A DNA stretch of 64,000 nucleotides, taken from positions 147,674-211,673 of the forward strand of contig JAZPYO010000034.1 in the NCBI GenBank assembly GCA_045544195.1, read 5' to 3'. Numbering within the stretch: the stretch's first letter is position 1; each line of letters starts with the position of its first letter. The notes under the pieces were generated by a model. It was not told where the DNA came from and searched no databases. It saw only the letters and a list, made by a program, of their open reading frames with translations. The DNA comes from RGIG7213 sp045544195 (GTDB lineage: Bacteria > Bacillota > Clostridia > Oscillospirales > CAG-272). Made by a program: the position numbers and the translations under genes. This document shows, one piece after another, positions 1 to 8,190 of the stretch.

Positions 1-1076
1 CCGCCGGAAGCTGTCTTACCGCGTACCTTTATCGTATTAGCACCTGTATTAAGTGATGATACGTTAAGCGGAAGGTTAAATGAGTTCACCTTGCTTTGAG
101 GATAAGAGGTTGTTGCGTTTGCAACGTCGCTTCTTAATTCAGCAGGAAGAGCTGTCCATGAGCCGCCATTTACCTGATACTCATATCCTGTTGCTTCATC
201 TTCGTGAACGCTCCAGCCCTTGATGCCGTAAGTAGCGTTCGTTCCCTTCTGAACGACTGCAGAAATTTCGGGAGCCTTGTTTTCGCCGCCAACGGGGGAA
301 AGTCCGTCGGGCTCGATCATCGTGTGATACTTTTCGCCGGATATTCCGTAGTATTCCATAATACCGTGTGCAATAGCCGTACCCATATCAAGCACCTTCT
401 GGGGATTCAGAAGGAAGGTCTGAACGTCGGACTGGTTGGACTGGAAGCAGCACTCAACGATAAGAACTGCGTGAAGTCTTGCTCTTTTACCTCTTTGGAT
501 TATACCGTAGTAGTCCTGACGGGTTCCATCGGGATAATAATTGTTACTTGAATTCTCACTATACGGTCTTGACTGTACAGGGACACCTACTTCATCGCGG
601 AGCTTATCCTGAATAGTAATACCCAATTCTCTAGAACGGTCATCGCATTCGGGCAAATAGTTACGGTTACCTATAAAAACCTGGCTACCGCTAGGACGTG
701 GATCGTCTGAAGAGTTGTTGTGGATACTTACGAAAGTACCTGAACCGTTATTCGTTGCAGTATCAATACGTGTCTGAAAGCTGGGGCACGCCTCAAGTGA
801 GCTCTTGGTCATATAAACCGTGACGCCGGCAGCCTGAAGAGTTGCTTTTGTCTGGTTAGCTATACGCCAGTTGTACTTATCCTCTACCTCGCCACCCCAA
901 TCAGTAGCTCCGTCAGCGCCATCCCAGCCGTTGCTGGTCAATCCGTGACCGGGGTCAAGGGTGATCTTATAGCGGTCAAGCGAGCTGTTGGGAGTAGTAG
1001 CCGCCGTAACACCGATAGCCGACATCATTGATGCAAGCATCAATACGGCCATCATAATAGAAATAATTTTTTTCAT
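1..1076 (-). CDS. Secreted N-acetylmuramoyl-L-alanine amidase (Amidase_3), 3' end outside window
   Basis: The frame is open from an ATG at 1076, with TAGGAGG just upstream (1084-1090), to the window edge, giving about 358 residues without a stop. The start MKKIISIMMAVLMLASMMSA is a signal peptide, so the protein is exported. The Amidase_3 zinc site is visible: His44 in DPGHG, Glu65 in the E-D-K-Y-N segment, a third His in SIHNNSS, and the catalytic Glu in IVECCFQSN. The family cleaves the amide bond between muramic acid and L-alanine in peptidoglycan. After the catalytic domain comes one module with the signature GWSVH...RSDV that recurs in the next three genes. By analogy with its neighbour the missing end probably holds a dockerin, but this is not visible. 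It lies downstream of, and on the same strand as, the paralogue at 1148-3307. Confidence 0.9.
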   Translation of the reverse strand, partial: MKKIISIMMAVLMLASMMSAIGVTAATTPNSSLDRYKITLDPGHGLTSNGWDGADGATDWGGEVEDKYNWRIANQTKATLQAAGVTVYMTKSSLEACPSFQTRIDTATNNGSGTFVSIHNNSSDDPRPSGSQVFIGNRNYLPECDDRSRELGITIQDKLRDEVGVPVQSRPYSENSSNNYYPDGTRQDYYGIIQRGKRARLHAVLIVECCFQSNQSDVQTFLLNPQKVLDMGTAIAHGIMEYYGISGEKYHTMIEPDGLSPVGGENKAPEISAVVQKGTNATYGIKGWSVHEDEATGYEYQVNGGSWTALPAELRSDVANATTSYPQSKVNSFNLPLNVSSLNTGANTIKVRGKTASG

Positions 1077-1147
1077 TAATATTCCTCCTATAATCTATGC
1101 CGCCGCAGCCCCGTAAAAGAAGATGCGGTAGCATTAAACACTTGTGA

Positions 1148-3307
1148 TCAGCCTATGCAAGCGTTTGACATGATCGAAAAATCATCTGCTGTGATATTTC
1201 CGTCACGGTTAATGTCTGCTGCTCTTTCAAAGCAAACAACATTGTTATTTGCGACATATTTCTTCGCGCGGATAATGTCCTTTGCGGTGGTAATACCGTC
1301 ACCGTCAAGGTCACCGTCAACGATGATGACTGCTGTATCGTAATACGCGCCCTCGTACTTCAACTTAAGCAGGCATCCGCTTGCAACATAGTCAGTTACG
1401 ATATTACCCTTTGTATCAAAGATGTCATAATCGCCGTCGAACAGAGCTGTAACGGATTCGACAGATGATCTGTGAGGAATACCAAGCACGAGCTTTCCGT
1501 CTGCATTTTCCTCAAGAATTGCACCGTTTCCTGCGTTAAGCGTTATTTTTCCATCGTAGGGCGGAGGTGTGATCGTAAGCGTAAATGTCTTAAGTACAAA
1601 TATTTCGCCGTTTTTGGTTACAGCCTGAATAGAAGCTGTGTGAGTACCAACGGAAATAACCGATGTATCAAGATCATGCACAAAACCGTGAACATCAGCA
1701 CAGATCGCAGCATAATCGGGGTACGCCTGCAAAACATCACCTCTTGTAAGAAGGTTCAAATTGTATGTTGCGGAATTGTCAATACATATGTTAAATGAAG
1801 AAAGACCGTCGGGATGTAACGCCCAGCCCTGCAAATGCAAGGGCGCTCCCTTTGCCACAGATGCATTATCCGTAGGAGCATCAATAGATGAGTGTCTGTT
1901 CGCGATAAGCGTTATTGTTTTTGCGGGTATATTGGGGTCAACCGTATATCCGGAATCAACGAATGCAACGAGCTTGTATGTACCTGCTGTCAGGGTACTT
2001 GCTCTGTCATTGGCTGTACTGTTCTTCAAAAAGTCATCTACCGTTACGGTGCCGTTATGCATTTCAAACCAGTAGTACGATTTTACTGAGCCGGGATTTT
2101 CGTTAGCGCCGAACAATCCTACCCAAGCGCCGTTTGCATCACCCTTTGCGGTGATCCTGATCGGCTCATTCAAGCAATAGCGATCCTTATCGACGGTCAT
2201 ATACGTTGTGCCCGCCGCAGGTAACAGGAACAGATTGTACTTTGCAATATCATAATACTCATTTGCCTTTGTCAAGCCACGTATTTCTACCGTTGACGAG
2301 CCGGAAGGCAATGATGAAATGTCAATAGCCTTGGAAAATGCGTTGATCGTTGATGCGTTACCCGTTACGCTTGCAACATCTTCACGGTAAGTGCCCTCAA
2401 GAGTCTGCCATGAGCCTGAGCCGACCTTGTATTCAAACCTTTGAACAAGGTCCGTATGAACGCTCCAACCGGAAACAGAAAGCGTATTATCAACGCCCTT
2501 TGTGAGCGTTTTGTCAATAACAACGGCACTTCCCTCCTCGCCCTTTGATTCGGTCGAAGAGATGTCGATCATGTTCTGGTAAGAGCCGAGCTTCAAGCCG
2601 TAGTAATCAGCAATACCGTCCGCTATTGCATAGCCCGTAGCCGTAACCTTTTCGGGCTTAAGCAGGAAGGATTGAACGTCAGACTGGTTCGACTGGAAGC
2701 AGCTTTCAACGATCATTGCGGCAGTTATCGTGCCGCCGTAGATCTTTGAATATCTGATAACTTTATATTTGTCTACCGCAGTGCCGTTAGGATATGTTTC
2801 TGATGAGTCCGTGTTTGTATAGGGATCCGAATTTTTCGGAATACCTACATCATTGATCAAGCGATTCATAATAGCATTCGCAATAGCAGTAGACTTCGCT
2901 TTTATAGGTCTATAGTTGTTATTGGGGATAAATACAACGCAGCCGCGAGCGGAAGAGGACGTGAAAGAGTTATTATGGATACTGATGAAGGCATCAGAAC
3001 CGTTGTTGTATGCAATGAGAGGTCTGTCGGGAAGCTCGATGAACGTATCATCGCTTCTGGTTAAATAAACAGTTACGCCTGCATACTGCTCAAGCCTTTC
3101 CTTAGCAGCCTTTGCTTGTCTGAGGTTATAATTCTTTTCATCATCGCCGCCCCAGTTTCTTGCACCCGTAGCGCCCGGGTCCTTACCGCCGTGACCTGGG
3201 TCAAGCGTGATGATAAGATTTGCTGCTTCGGTTTCTACAGCAGTAAACGGGATCACTGCTATGATCGTAACGAAGCACAAAAGCACCGAAAATAATCTTT
3301 TTAGCAT
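1148..3307 (-). CDS. Secreted N-acetylmuramoyl-L-alanine amidase with C-terminal dockerin
   Basis: A 719-residue exported protein. Residues 1-28 are a signal peptide. Residues 31-235 are an Amidase_3 domain with zinc ligands His39 (DPGHGG), Glu57 and His111 (ISIHNNS) and catalytic Glu201 (IVESCFQSN). Several beta-rich modules follow. One at about 270-360 carries GWSVHTD and YREDV; a later one at about 490-580 carries GWALHPD, RGDV and HGF. A short beta module then precedes a type I dockerin at about 662-719 with two calcium-loop repeats, GDLDGDGITTAKDI and DINRDGNITADDF. The family hydrolyses septal or spore peptidoglycan. The dockerin implies anchoring to a cohesin-bearing scaffoldin, which is not in the window. 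AAGGAG precedes the ATG. It diverges from the gene at 3582, and both have consensus promoters. Confidence 0.93.
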   Translation of the reverse strand: MLKRLFSVLLCFVTIIAVIPFTAVETEAANLIITLDPGHGGKDPGATGARNWGGDDEKNYNLRQAKAAKERLEQYAGVTVYLTRSDDTFIELPDRPLIAYNNGSDAFISIHNNSFTSSSARGCVVFIPNNNYRPIKAKSTAIANAIMNRLINDVGIPKNSDPYTNTDSSETYPNGTAVDKYKVIRYSKIYGGTITAAMIVESCFQSNQSDVQSFLLKPEKVTATGYAIADGIADYYGLKLGSYQNMIDISSTESKGEEGSAVVIDKTLTKGVDNTLSVSGWSVHTDLVQRFEYKVGSGSWQTLEGTYREDVASVTGNASTINAFSKAIDISSLPSGSSTVEIRGLTKANEYYDIAKYNLFLLPAAGTTYMTVDKDRYCLNEPIRITAKGDANGAWVGLFGANENPGSVKSYYWFEMHNGTVTVDDFLKNSTANDRASTLTAGTYKLVAFVDSGYTVDPNIPAKTITLIANRHSSIDAPTDNASVAKGAPLHLQGWALHPDGLSSFNICIDNSATYNLNLLTRGDVLQAYPDYAAICADVHGFVHDLDTSVISVGTHTASIQAVTKNGEIFVLKTFTLTITPPPYDGKITLNAGNGAILEENADGKLVLGIPHRSSVESVTALFDGDYDIFDTKGNIVTDYVASGCLLKLKYEGAYYDTAVIIVDGDLDGDGITTAKDIIRAKKYVANNNVVCFERAADINRDGNITADDFSIMSNACIG

Positions 3308-3337
3308 AAAGAACTCCTTACATAAGATTTCTATTTT

Positions 3338-3366
3338 ATTGTAACATCAAAATTTTACTCTGTCAA
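3338..3366 (-). promoter_or_regulatory. Sigma-A promoter of the amidase-dockerin gene
   Basis: On the minus strand TTGACA (3366-3361) and TACAAT (3343-3338) are separated by 17 bases, 30 bases upstream of the ATG at 3307. This is close to the ideal vegetative consensus. No operator palindrome is evident around it. Confidence 0.8.
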
Positions 3367-3473
3367 GAAAAAATCAGAAAGTTTTACTCACAAACTTTTT
3401 CACATTTTTTTGTGCATTGTGAACAAAAATTATTTTTTTCTTCTGTGAAATATAGAAAATATTCAATAACCCC

Positions 3474-3502
3474 TTGAAAAACTATATTTTTTGTAGTAAT
3501 AT
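3474..3502 (+). promoter_or_regulatory. Sigma-A promoter of the first glucosaminidase-dockerin gene
   Basis: TTGAAA (3474-3479) and TAATAT (3497-3502) are separated by 17 bases, about 80 bases upstream of the ATG at 3582. The leader in between contains no obvious hairpin. The two promoters are divergent and about 107 bases apart. Confidence 0.7.
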
Positions 3503-3581
3503 ATTCTTGTATGAGTGTGATGTGCATTCACACCGACTTTTTCCTTTGTGAAGAAGCGAAAATTATATTTTTGGAGGTTTT

Positions 3582-5495
3582 ATGAAACACCTGAAACGCT
3601 TTACTTCTCTACTTCTCGTTTTCATTCTGCTTGCCGCTTGTCTGCCTTTGGCTACGCAAGCTGCTTCGGCAAATTATGACGAGTATTATGCAGAGCTGAT
3701 AGCAAAGGGATTTCCGGATTCCTATGCTTCACGACTTGCAGATCTTCACATTTCCCGTCCTACCTGGACATTTGAGCCTGTTCTCGTAACTAAGTTAAAA
3801 CCGACATACACATGGAGCTACGTTATCCAAAAAGAATTGGAAGATGAAGCAAGCAACCTTATCGACTCTTCAAGCTCATACGCTCCATATCACAAGAATC
3901 ATAATACATACGACTCACAAAACAAATATCCGTGTAATAAGGCTGCAGTACAGTTTTTCATGGATCCGAGAAACTTTATGACAGAAGAAAGGATCTTCAT
4001 GTTTCAGGACCTTGCATACGTTCCCGGTACATACAGCGAAGCGGTAGTAAACGCTGAGTTTGCAGGCACGTTTATGGAAAACGCCGTTATTCCCGACCCC
4101 GGAAATACGTTGACGTATGCACAGTATCTTTTGCAGGTAGGTGAAAGACACGGTGTCAGCCCCACGTTCCTTGCAGCGCGCTTAAGACAGGAAAAGGGCA
4201 CCGACGGAAACACCAAGCCTTTGCTTAACGGTTCTTGCGGTAACACACTTTGGTCTTATTACAGCAACGGTACAAACGGCGCCCCCTCTTCAGGCTACTC
4301 ATATAGCTACTTTATGAAATTCAACGGTTATTACAACTATTTCAATATTGATGCAATGGGTGAAGGTTATTTTAACATTTACCACAATGCTATGAAGGAA
4401 GCATACAACGCAAGCTGGGATACGCACAAGGAAGCTATTGACGGCGGTGCGGCTAAGGTGAGAACAAAGTACATAGATGACTACCAGAATACAAGCTACT
4501 TCCAGAAGTTCAACGTTGACCCCCGTTCCGGCCGTAACTTCTGGGGTCAGTACATGCAGACGATATACGCCGTAACATCTGAGGGCACAACGGTTTACAA
4601 CGCTTCTAACAAGAACGGTATTCTTGACAGTCCCTTTAACTTCATAATCCCCGTATTTGACGGAATGTCCTCTTCTCCGTATCCGAACCCCGGTTCTCAA
4701 TTCGGTATGAAGTACAGCTTTGTAAATATGCTCGATACTCCTAATCCCGACGGAGCATCTCCTATTACACTCGGCACACGCCACACGTCGATGTCTATTG
4801 ACTTTGGCAGCACGAACATTGCCAATATCGGCGGCTGGAGCGTTCACTCCTATGCGCGTAACGGCTACTATTACAGTGTTGACGGCGGTCCTTGGCAGAG
4901 CGCTAAGAATCACCTGAGAAATGACGTTTCCAACGCTTACACCTCATATACGAACTCGCCGTACAATGCATTTGACATTGCGGTAGATATGAGTCTTTAC
5001 GGCTTGGGAACTCACACGGTCAATATAAGAGGTGTTAACTCCAACGGTACAGCATATCCGATCGCAAGCGTGAATGTAACTTGTACAGCCAACAATATGA
5101 AAATGCAAAGCGGCGAATTCAAGATTGGATCGACGCAAAGCGGAAGAACCGTCACGGGTATTGACAAGAATACAACTATTTCCGATCTTCTTTCGGGCAT
5201 TGACGGCGGCAGCAGAATAGTAGATGAAAGCGGCTCGCCCGTATCGTCAGGCACGTTGAAAACGGGATATAAGGTACAGTACCTTGCTTATAACGCAGTT
5301 GTTGACAGTGCAACGATCATCGTCGGCGGTGACGTTGACTGTGACGGTAAAATAACTGCTAAGGACGTTATAAAAGCTAAAAAGTATTTTGCATCTATGG
5401 GTAACGCTCAGTTCCCCGAAGCGATCGACTGCAACAACGATGGATCGATCTCATCGAATGATATAGGTCACATTGCAAACAGCGTTATTTCTTGA
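3582..5495 (+). CDS. Secreted LytD-like N-acetylglucosaminidase with C-terminal dockerin
   Basis: A 637-residue exported protein; the ATG follows TTGGAGG. Residues 1-28 form a signal peptide. The following region resembles the N-terminal segment of clostridial LytD/GH73-type endo-beta-N-acetylglucosaminidases, with the signatures HISRPTWTFEPV and MDPRNFMTEERIFMF and a lysozyme-like core from about residue 190 (AARLRQEKG, containing a plausible catalytic Glu, then NGYYNYFNI and FWGQYMQ). The enzyme would cut the glycan strand of peptidoglycan. A module with GWSVHS and LRNDV covers about 405-500. A beta module and a dockerin (GDVDCDGKITAKDV and DCNNDGSISSND) end the protein. It is a paralogue of the next gene. 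The glycosidase assignment rests on recalled family motifs and not on an alignment. Confidence 0.85.
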   Translation: MKHLKRFTSLLLVFILLAACLPLATQAASANYDEYYAELIAKGFPDSYASRLADLHISRPTWTFEPVLVTKLKPTYTWSYVIQKELEDEASNLIDSSSSYAPYHKNHNTYDSQNKYPCNKAAVQFFMDPRNFMTEERIFMFQDLAYVPGTYSEAVVNAEFAGTFMENAVIPDPGNTLTYAQYLLQVGERHGVSPTFLAARLRQEKGTDGNTKPLLNGSCGNTLWSYYSNGTNGAPSSGYSYSYFMKFNGYYNYFNIDAMGEGYFNIYHNAMKEAYNASWDTHKEAIDGGAAKVRTKYIDDYQNTSYFQKFNVDPRSGRNFWGQYMQTIYAVTSEGTTVYNASNKNGILDSPFNFIIPVFDGMSSSPYPNPGSQFGMKYSFVNMLDTPNPDGASPITLGTRHTSMSIDFGSTNIANIGGWSVHSYARNGYYYSVDGGPWQSAKNHLRNDVSNAYTSYTNSPYNAFDIAVDMSLYGLGTHTVNIRGVNSNGTAYPIASVNVTCTANNMKMQSGEFKIGSTQSGRTVTGIDKNTTISDLLSGIDGGSRIVDESGSPVSSGTLKTGYKVQYLAYNAVVDSATIIVGGDVDCDGKITAKDVIKAKKYFASMGNAQFPEAIDCNNDGSISSNDIGHIANSVIS

Positions 5496-5510
5496 TTTTA
5501 ATAGCAGTAA

Positions 5511-5538
5511 AGCCGCACGGATCTATGTCTGTGCGGCT
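5511..5538 (+). terminator. Weak hairpin between the two glucosaminidase genes
   Basis: AGCCGCAC (5511-5518) pairs with GTGCGGCT (5531-5538) around a 12-base loop, 16 bases after the stop. There is no U-run after the stem, so it may be an mRNA-processing or partial terminator structure that lets transcription continue into the next gene. Confidence 0.45.
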
Positions 5539-5585
5539 TGCAGATAAATAATGTATTTATAATATATAAAAGGAGAGTGTTAAAT

Positions 5586-7916
5586 TTGAAAATCATCAAA
5601 AGGTTTACAGCCGTAGCTCTTATCGTTATGATGATCGCATCGTGCTTTTCATTCATTTCGGTTTCAGCAGGAGCTGTTGACAGTTATTATCAATCGCTTG
5701 TAAACGCAGGCTTCCCTTCCAGCTATGCTGAAAGACTTACGAAGCTTCATCTCGTTCATCCCTCGTGGGAATTTGTTCCTCTCGATGTTACGGGCGTAAG
5801 CGAAGCCCAGGGCAAAACCGCTTATACGTGGGACTACGTAATTTCTATGGAATATTCGGGCTGCGGTGAGGATAACAACCTTGTATATCCTTCCTCCGAT
5901 TATAAGCCTTACAGAAAAAATTCAAACACATACGACTCAGGCTGGTGGCCCGTAAGCGAAAGTGCGCTCAGATATGTTATGGACCCGAGAAACTTTATGA
6001 CAGAACGTAACATATTTATGTTTATGGACCTTTATTACGGTGACTCTACATACTCCGAAGCAGATGTTGAAGCGGCGCTTGCGGGATGCTTTATGTCACA
6101 CAAGGTAATACCCGATTCGGGCAACTCAATGACATACGCACAGTATTTTATCCAAGAGGGTAAAAAATACAATGTAAACCCGATATTTATTGCGGCAAGA
6201 CTTAGACAGGAGCAGGGTTCAGGTACAAGCCCGCTTATTTCAGGCGCTTGCGGAGATACTCTGTGGAGATATTTCGAAAGCGGCACTAACGGCGCTAACG
6301 GAAGCCATTCATACAGTGAGCTTGTGGGCTATAACGGTTATTACAACTACTTTAATATGGGTGCTTCCGGTAACGGATACTTTAACATTTACCTCAACGG
6401 TATGAAGGAAGCAAAAAGCGCAGGATGGACGACTCACAGAGCAGCTATTTCAGGCGGTATTCAGAAGCTCAAGACCTCTTACCTTGACAGATATCAGAAC
6501 ACTCTGTATTTGCAGAAATACAATGTAGATGCACGCAGTATGAAAAACGGCTCTTGCATCAACTTCTGGGGACAGTACATGCAGAACTTCTCTGCTCCTT
6601 ACAGCGAGGGAAGAACGATACAGAAGGGTATGCAGGCAAACCTTGATATCAAGATCAGATTCTGCATTCCCGTTTACAGAGGAATGCCCAGCACACCCAG
6701 ATCCGACCCCGGCTCTATGTTCTCAAGTGAAAACTATTCTTACTCAACAGCAATTGACAATCCCGCGACAGCAAGCAACTCAGGCAGCTCTCCTTCTGAG
6801 GTTTCTTACACAATAAATATCGACACCTCACCTTCCCTTTATTTTAACGGTTGGGCTATAACAACAAAGGGTATAACCGATTACTACTACAGCATAGACT
6901 TCAATAATTCCTGGAAGCAGTTAAACGGCTACACACGTGCAGACGTTTATAACGCGGCAGTCGGGGCAGGATATCCTGCATCAGCGTCCGACATAAACTC
7001 CTACGAGGGCACAGCGGACCTTAAGGGTCTTACCCCCGGTTCTCACGTTATCGTTATCAAAGGACGCACTAAGTCGCTTTCAACCGCCACAGGTGTTCAG
7101 AACTTCCCTGTTGCAGTTATAAATCTTACTGTTCAGACAGAGCAGACCGACTGTAGATTCGTTCTCGATACTCCTTCTACCTCTTCAACAACATCCGTTG
7201 AGATAGGAAAAGATCTTATGACGAGTGGTTGGGGTCTTGCGCCGAGCGGCGTTAGCAGATTCTCCGTATCAATTGACGGCGGAAATGACGTTACATTGAC
7301 ACCCAAGCATCGTCCTGACGTACTTGCGGCTCCCGGTCACGAAGAATTGGCAAAAACCAACAGTGAGCTTCACGGCTTCGACCACGCAATTCCCACATCT
7401 GATCTTTCACTCGGCGTGCATACGGCTAAGATCTATCTTACAGCAAAATCCGGTCTTAAGTTCGTTATGGCAGAATTCAAGTTTAATGTCGTTCTCGGAT
7501 CGAATTACACGATATCGGCAACAGACACCTCGGGATATAAGGATACTAAATTCAACGGTCAGAATGTATTCTGCGGAATTGAAGAAGGTACTACAGGTTC
7601 TGAGCTTATTTCAAAGATCGTTACCGAGAATTGCAAGGTATTCGACCTTTCAGGCAATGTTGTAACATCCTCTGAGCTTAAGTCAGGCTACGTAATAAAG
7701 ATGTTTATAGGTCAGACACCGGTAAAATCAGCAACCGTTATAGTAACCGGTGATACGGACGGCGACGGCGTTGTTTCCGCAAAGGATGTTTTGAAGATCA
7801 AAAAGCATATCGGCGGACACTATACGACAGGCTATCTTGCCGCCGCGGACAGTGATCTTAACGGTTCTATCACACAGAACGATCTTTCTGCGATCGCTGA
7901 TATTTGCGCAAAATAA
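5586..7916 (+). CDS. Secreted LytD-like N-acetylglucosaminidase with C-terminal dockerin (paralogue)
   Basis: I place the start at TTG 5586, ten bases after AGGAG (5571-5575), because it gives a clean signal peptide (MKIIKRFTAVALIVMMIASC). The in-frame ATG at 5538 would put a charged tail before it and has no ribosome site. The 776-residue product repeats the architecture of the upstream gene: HPSWEFVPL, MDPRNFMTERNIFMF, a lysozyme-like core (AARLRQEQG, GYNGYYNYFNM, FWGQYMQ), two modules (GWAITTKG with TRADV; GWGLAPSG with HRPDV and HGF), a short beta module, and a dockerin (GDTDGDGVVSAKDV and DSDLNGSITQND). Expected role: export and cleavage of peptidoglycan glycan strands while attached to a scaffoldin. 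It probably shares a transcript with the gene before it and ends at a strong terminator. Confidence 0.85.
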   Translation: MKIIKRFTAVALIVMMIASCFSFISVSAGAVDSYYQSLVNAGFPSSYAERLTKLHLVHPSWEFVPLDVTGVSEAQGKTAYTWDYVISMEYSGCGEDNNLVYPSSDYKPYRKNSNTYDSGWWPVSESALRYVMDPRNFMTERNIFMFMDLYYGDSTYSEADVEAALAGCFMSHKVIPDSGNSMTYAQYFIQEGKKYNVNPIFIAARLRQEQGSGTSPLISGACGDTLWRYFESGTNGANGSHSYSELVGYNGYYNYFNMGASGNGYFNIYLNGMKEAKSAGWTTHRAAISGGIQKLKTSYLDRYQNTLYLQKYNVDARSMKNGSCINFWGQYMQNFSAPYSEGRTIQKGMQANLDIKIRFCIPVYRGMPSTPRSDPGSMFSSENYSYSTAIDNPATASNSGSSPSEVSYTINIDTSPSLYFNGWAITTKGITDYYYSIDFNNSWKQLNGYTRADVYNAAVGAGYPASASDINSYEGTADLKGLTPGSHVIVIKGRTKSLSTATGVQNFPVAVINLTVQTEQTDCRFVLDTPSTSSTTSVEIGKDLMTSGWGLAPSGVSRFSVSIDGGNDVTLTPKHRPDVLAAPGHEELAKTNSELHGFDHAIPTSDLSLGVHTAKIYLTAKSGLKFVMAEFKFNVVLGSNYTISATDTSGYKDTKFNGQNVFCGIEEGTTGSELISKIVTENCKVFDLSGNVVTSSELKSGYVIKMFIGQTPVKSATVIVTGDTDGDGVVSAKDVLKIKKHIGGHYTTGYLAAADSDLNGSITQNDLSAIADICAK

Positions 7917-7923
7917 AGCTGAT

Positions 7924-7961
7924 CATCAGCCAAGGTATTTCCTTGGCTGATGTGTTTTTTT
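7924..7961 (+). terminator. Intrinsic terminator after the dockerin gene
   Basis: CATCAGCCAAGG (7924-7935) pairs perfectly with CCTTGGCTGATG (7941-7952) around a 5-base loop and is followed by a G and a run of Ts. Confidence 0.93.
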
Positions 7962-7982
7962 ACGCAATTGGAAAAATCACTA

Positions 7983-8011
7983 TTGACAAGAGTCAAACCG
8001 TGTGATATAAT
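7983..8011 (+). promoter_or_regulatory. Consensus sigma-A promoter of the TPP riboswitch-thiT transcript
   Basis: TTGACA (7983-7988) and TATAAT (8006-8011) match the consensus exactly with 17 bases between. Transcription would start near 8018, just before the aptamer. Confidence 0.9.
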
Positions 8012-8033
8012 CAACTCGTCAAAACGATATAAC

Positions 8034-8122
8034 ATAGGGGAGCTTGCTATGCAGGCTGAGAGGAAGTTAAAGCTTCGACCCGTAACCTGATGCGGATAAT
8101 GCCGCCGTAGGTGCTTGGATGT
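8034..8122 (+). ncRNA. TPP riboswitch (THI element) aptamer
   Basis: The conserved THI-box segments appear in order: AGGGGAGC near 8036, GCTGAGAGG near 8055, GACCC near 8077, ACCTGAT near 8085, GGATAATGCC near 8094 and CGTAGG near 8106. These form the pyrimidine-sensor and pyrophosphate-sensor helices that bind thiamine pyrophosphate. The element sits between a consensus promoter and a terminator hairpin ahead of thiT, which fits transcriptional repression when TPP is abundant. The segment GTAGGTGC (8107-8114) can pair with GCACCTGC (8151-8158) in the terminator loop, a plausible antiterminator contact. That contact is inference. Confidence 0.94.
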
Positions 8123-8137
8123 ATTTATAGCCTTTAA

Positions 8138-8180
8138 GGCGGTCTGAATTGCACCTGCAGTCAGACCGCTTGTTTATTTT
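8138..8180 (+). terminator. Riboswitch-controlled terminator (expression platform)
   Basis: GCGGTCTGA (8139-8147) pairs with TCAGACCGC (8161-8169) and is followed by TTGTTTATTTT, immediately before the ribosome site GGAGG of thiT. Its place between aptamer and start codon marks it as the switchable terminator. Confidence 0.85.
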
Positions 8181-8190
8181 GGAGGATAGC

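Noticed and set aside
204..551. Plus-strand frame of 115 codons at the left edge
   Set aside because: It lies antisense to the partial amidase, whose frame runs without a stop to the window edge and carries zinc-site motifs.
4299..4913. 204-codon minus-strand frame inside the first glucosaminidase gene
   Set aside because: Composition (Val, Arg, Cys-rich) is that of a shadow frame, and the plus-strand gene shows the conserved motifs.
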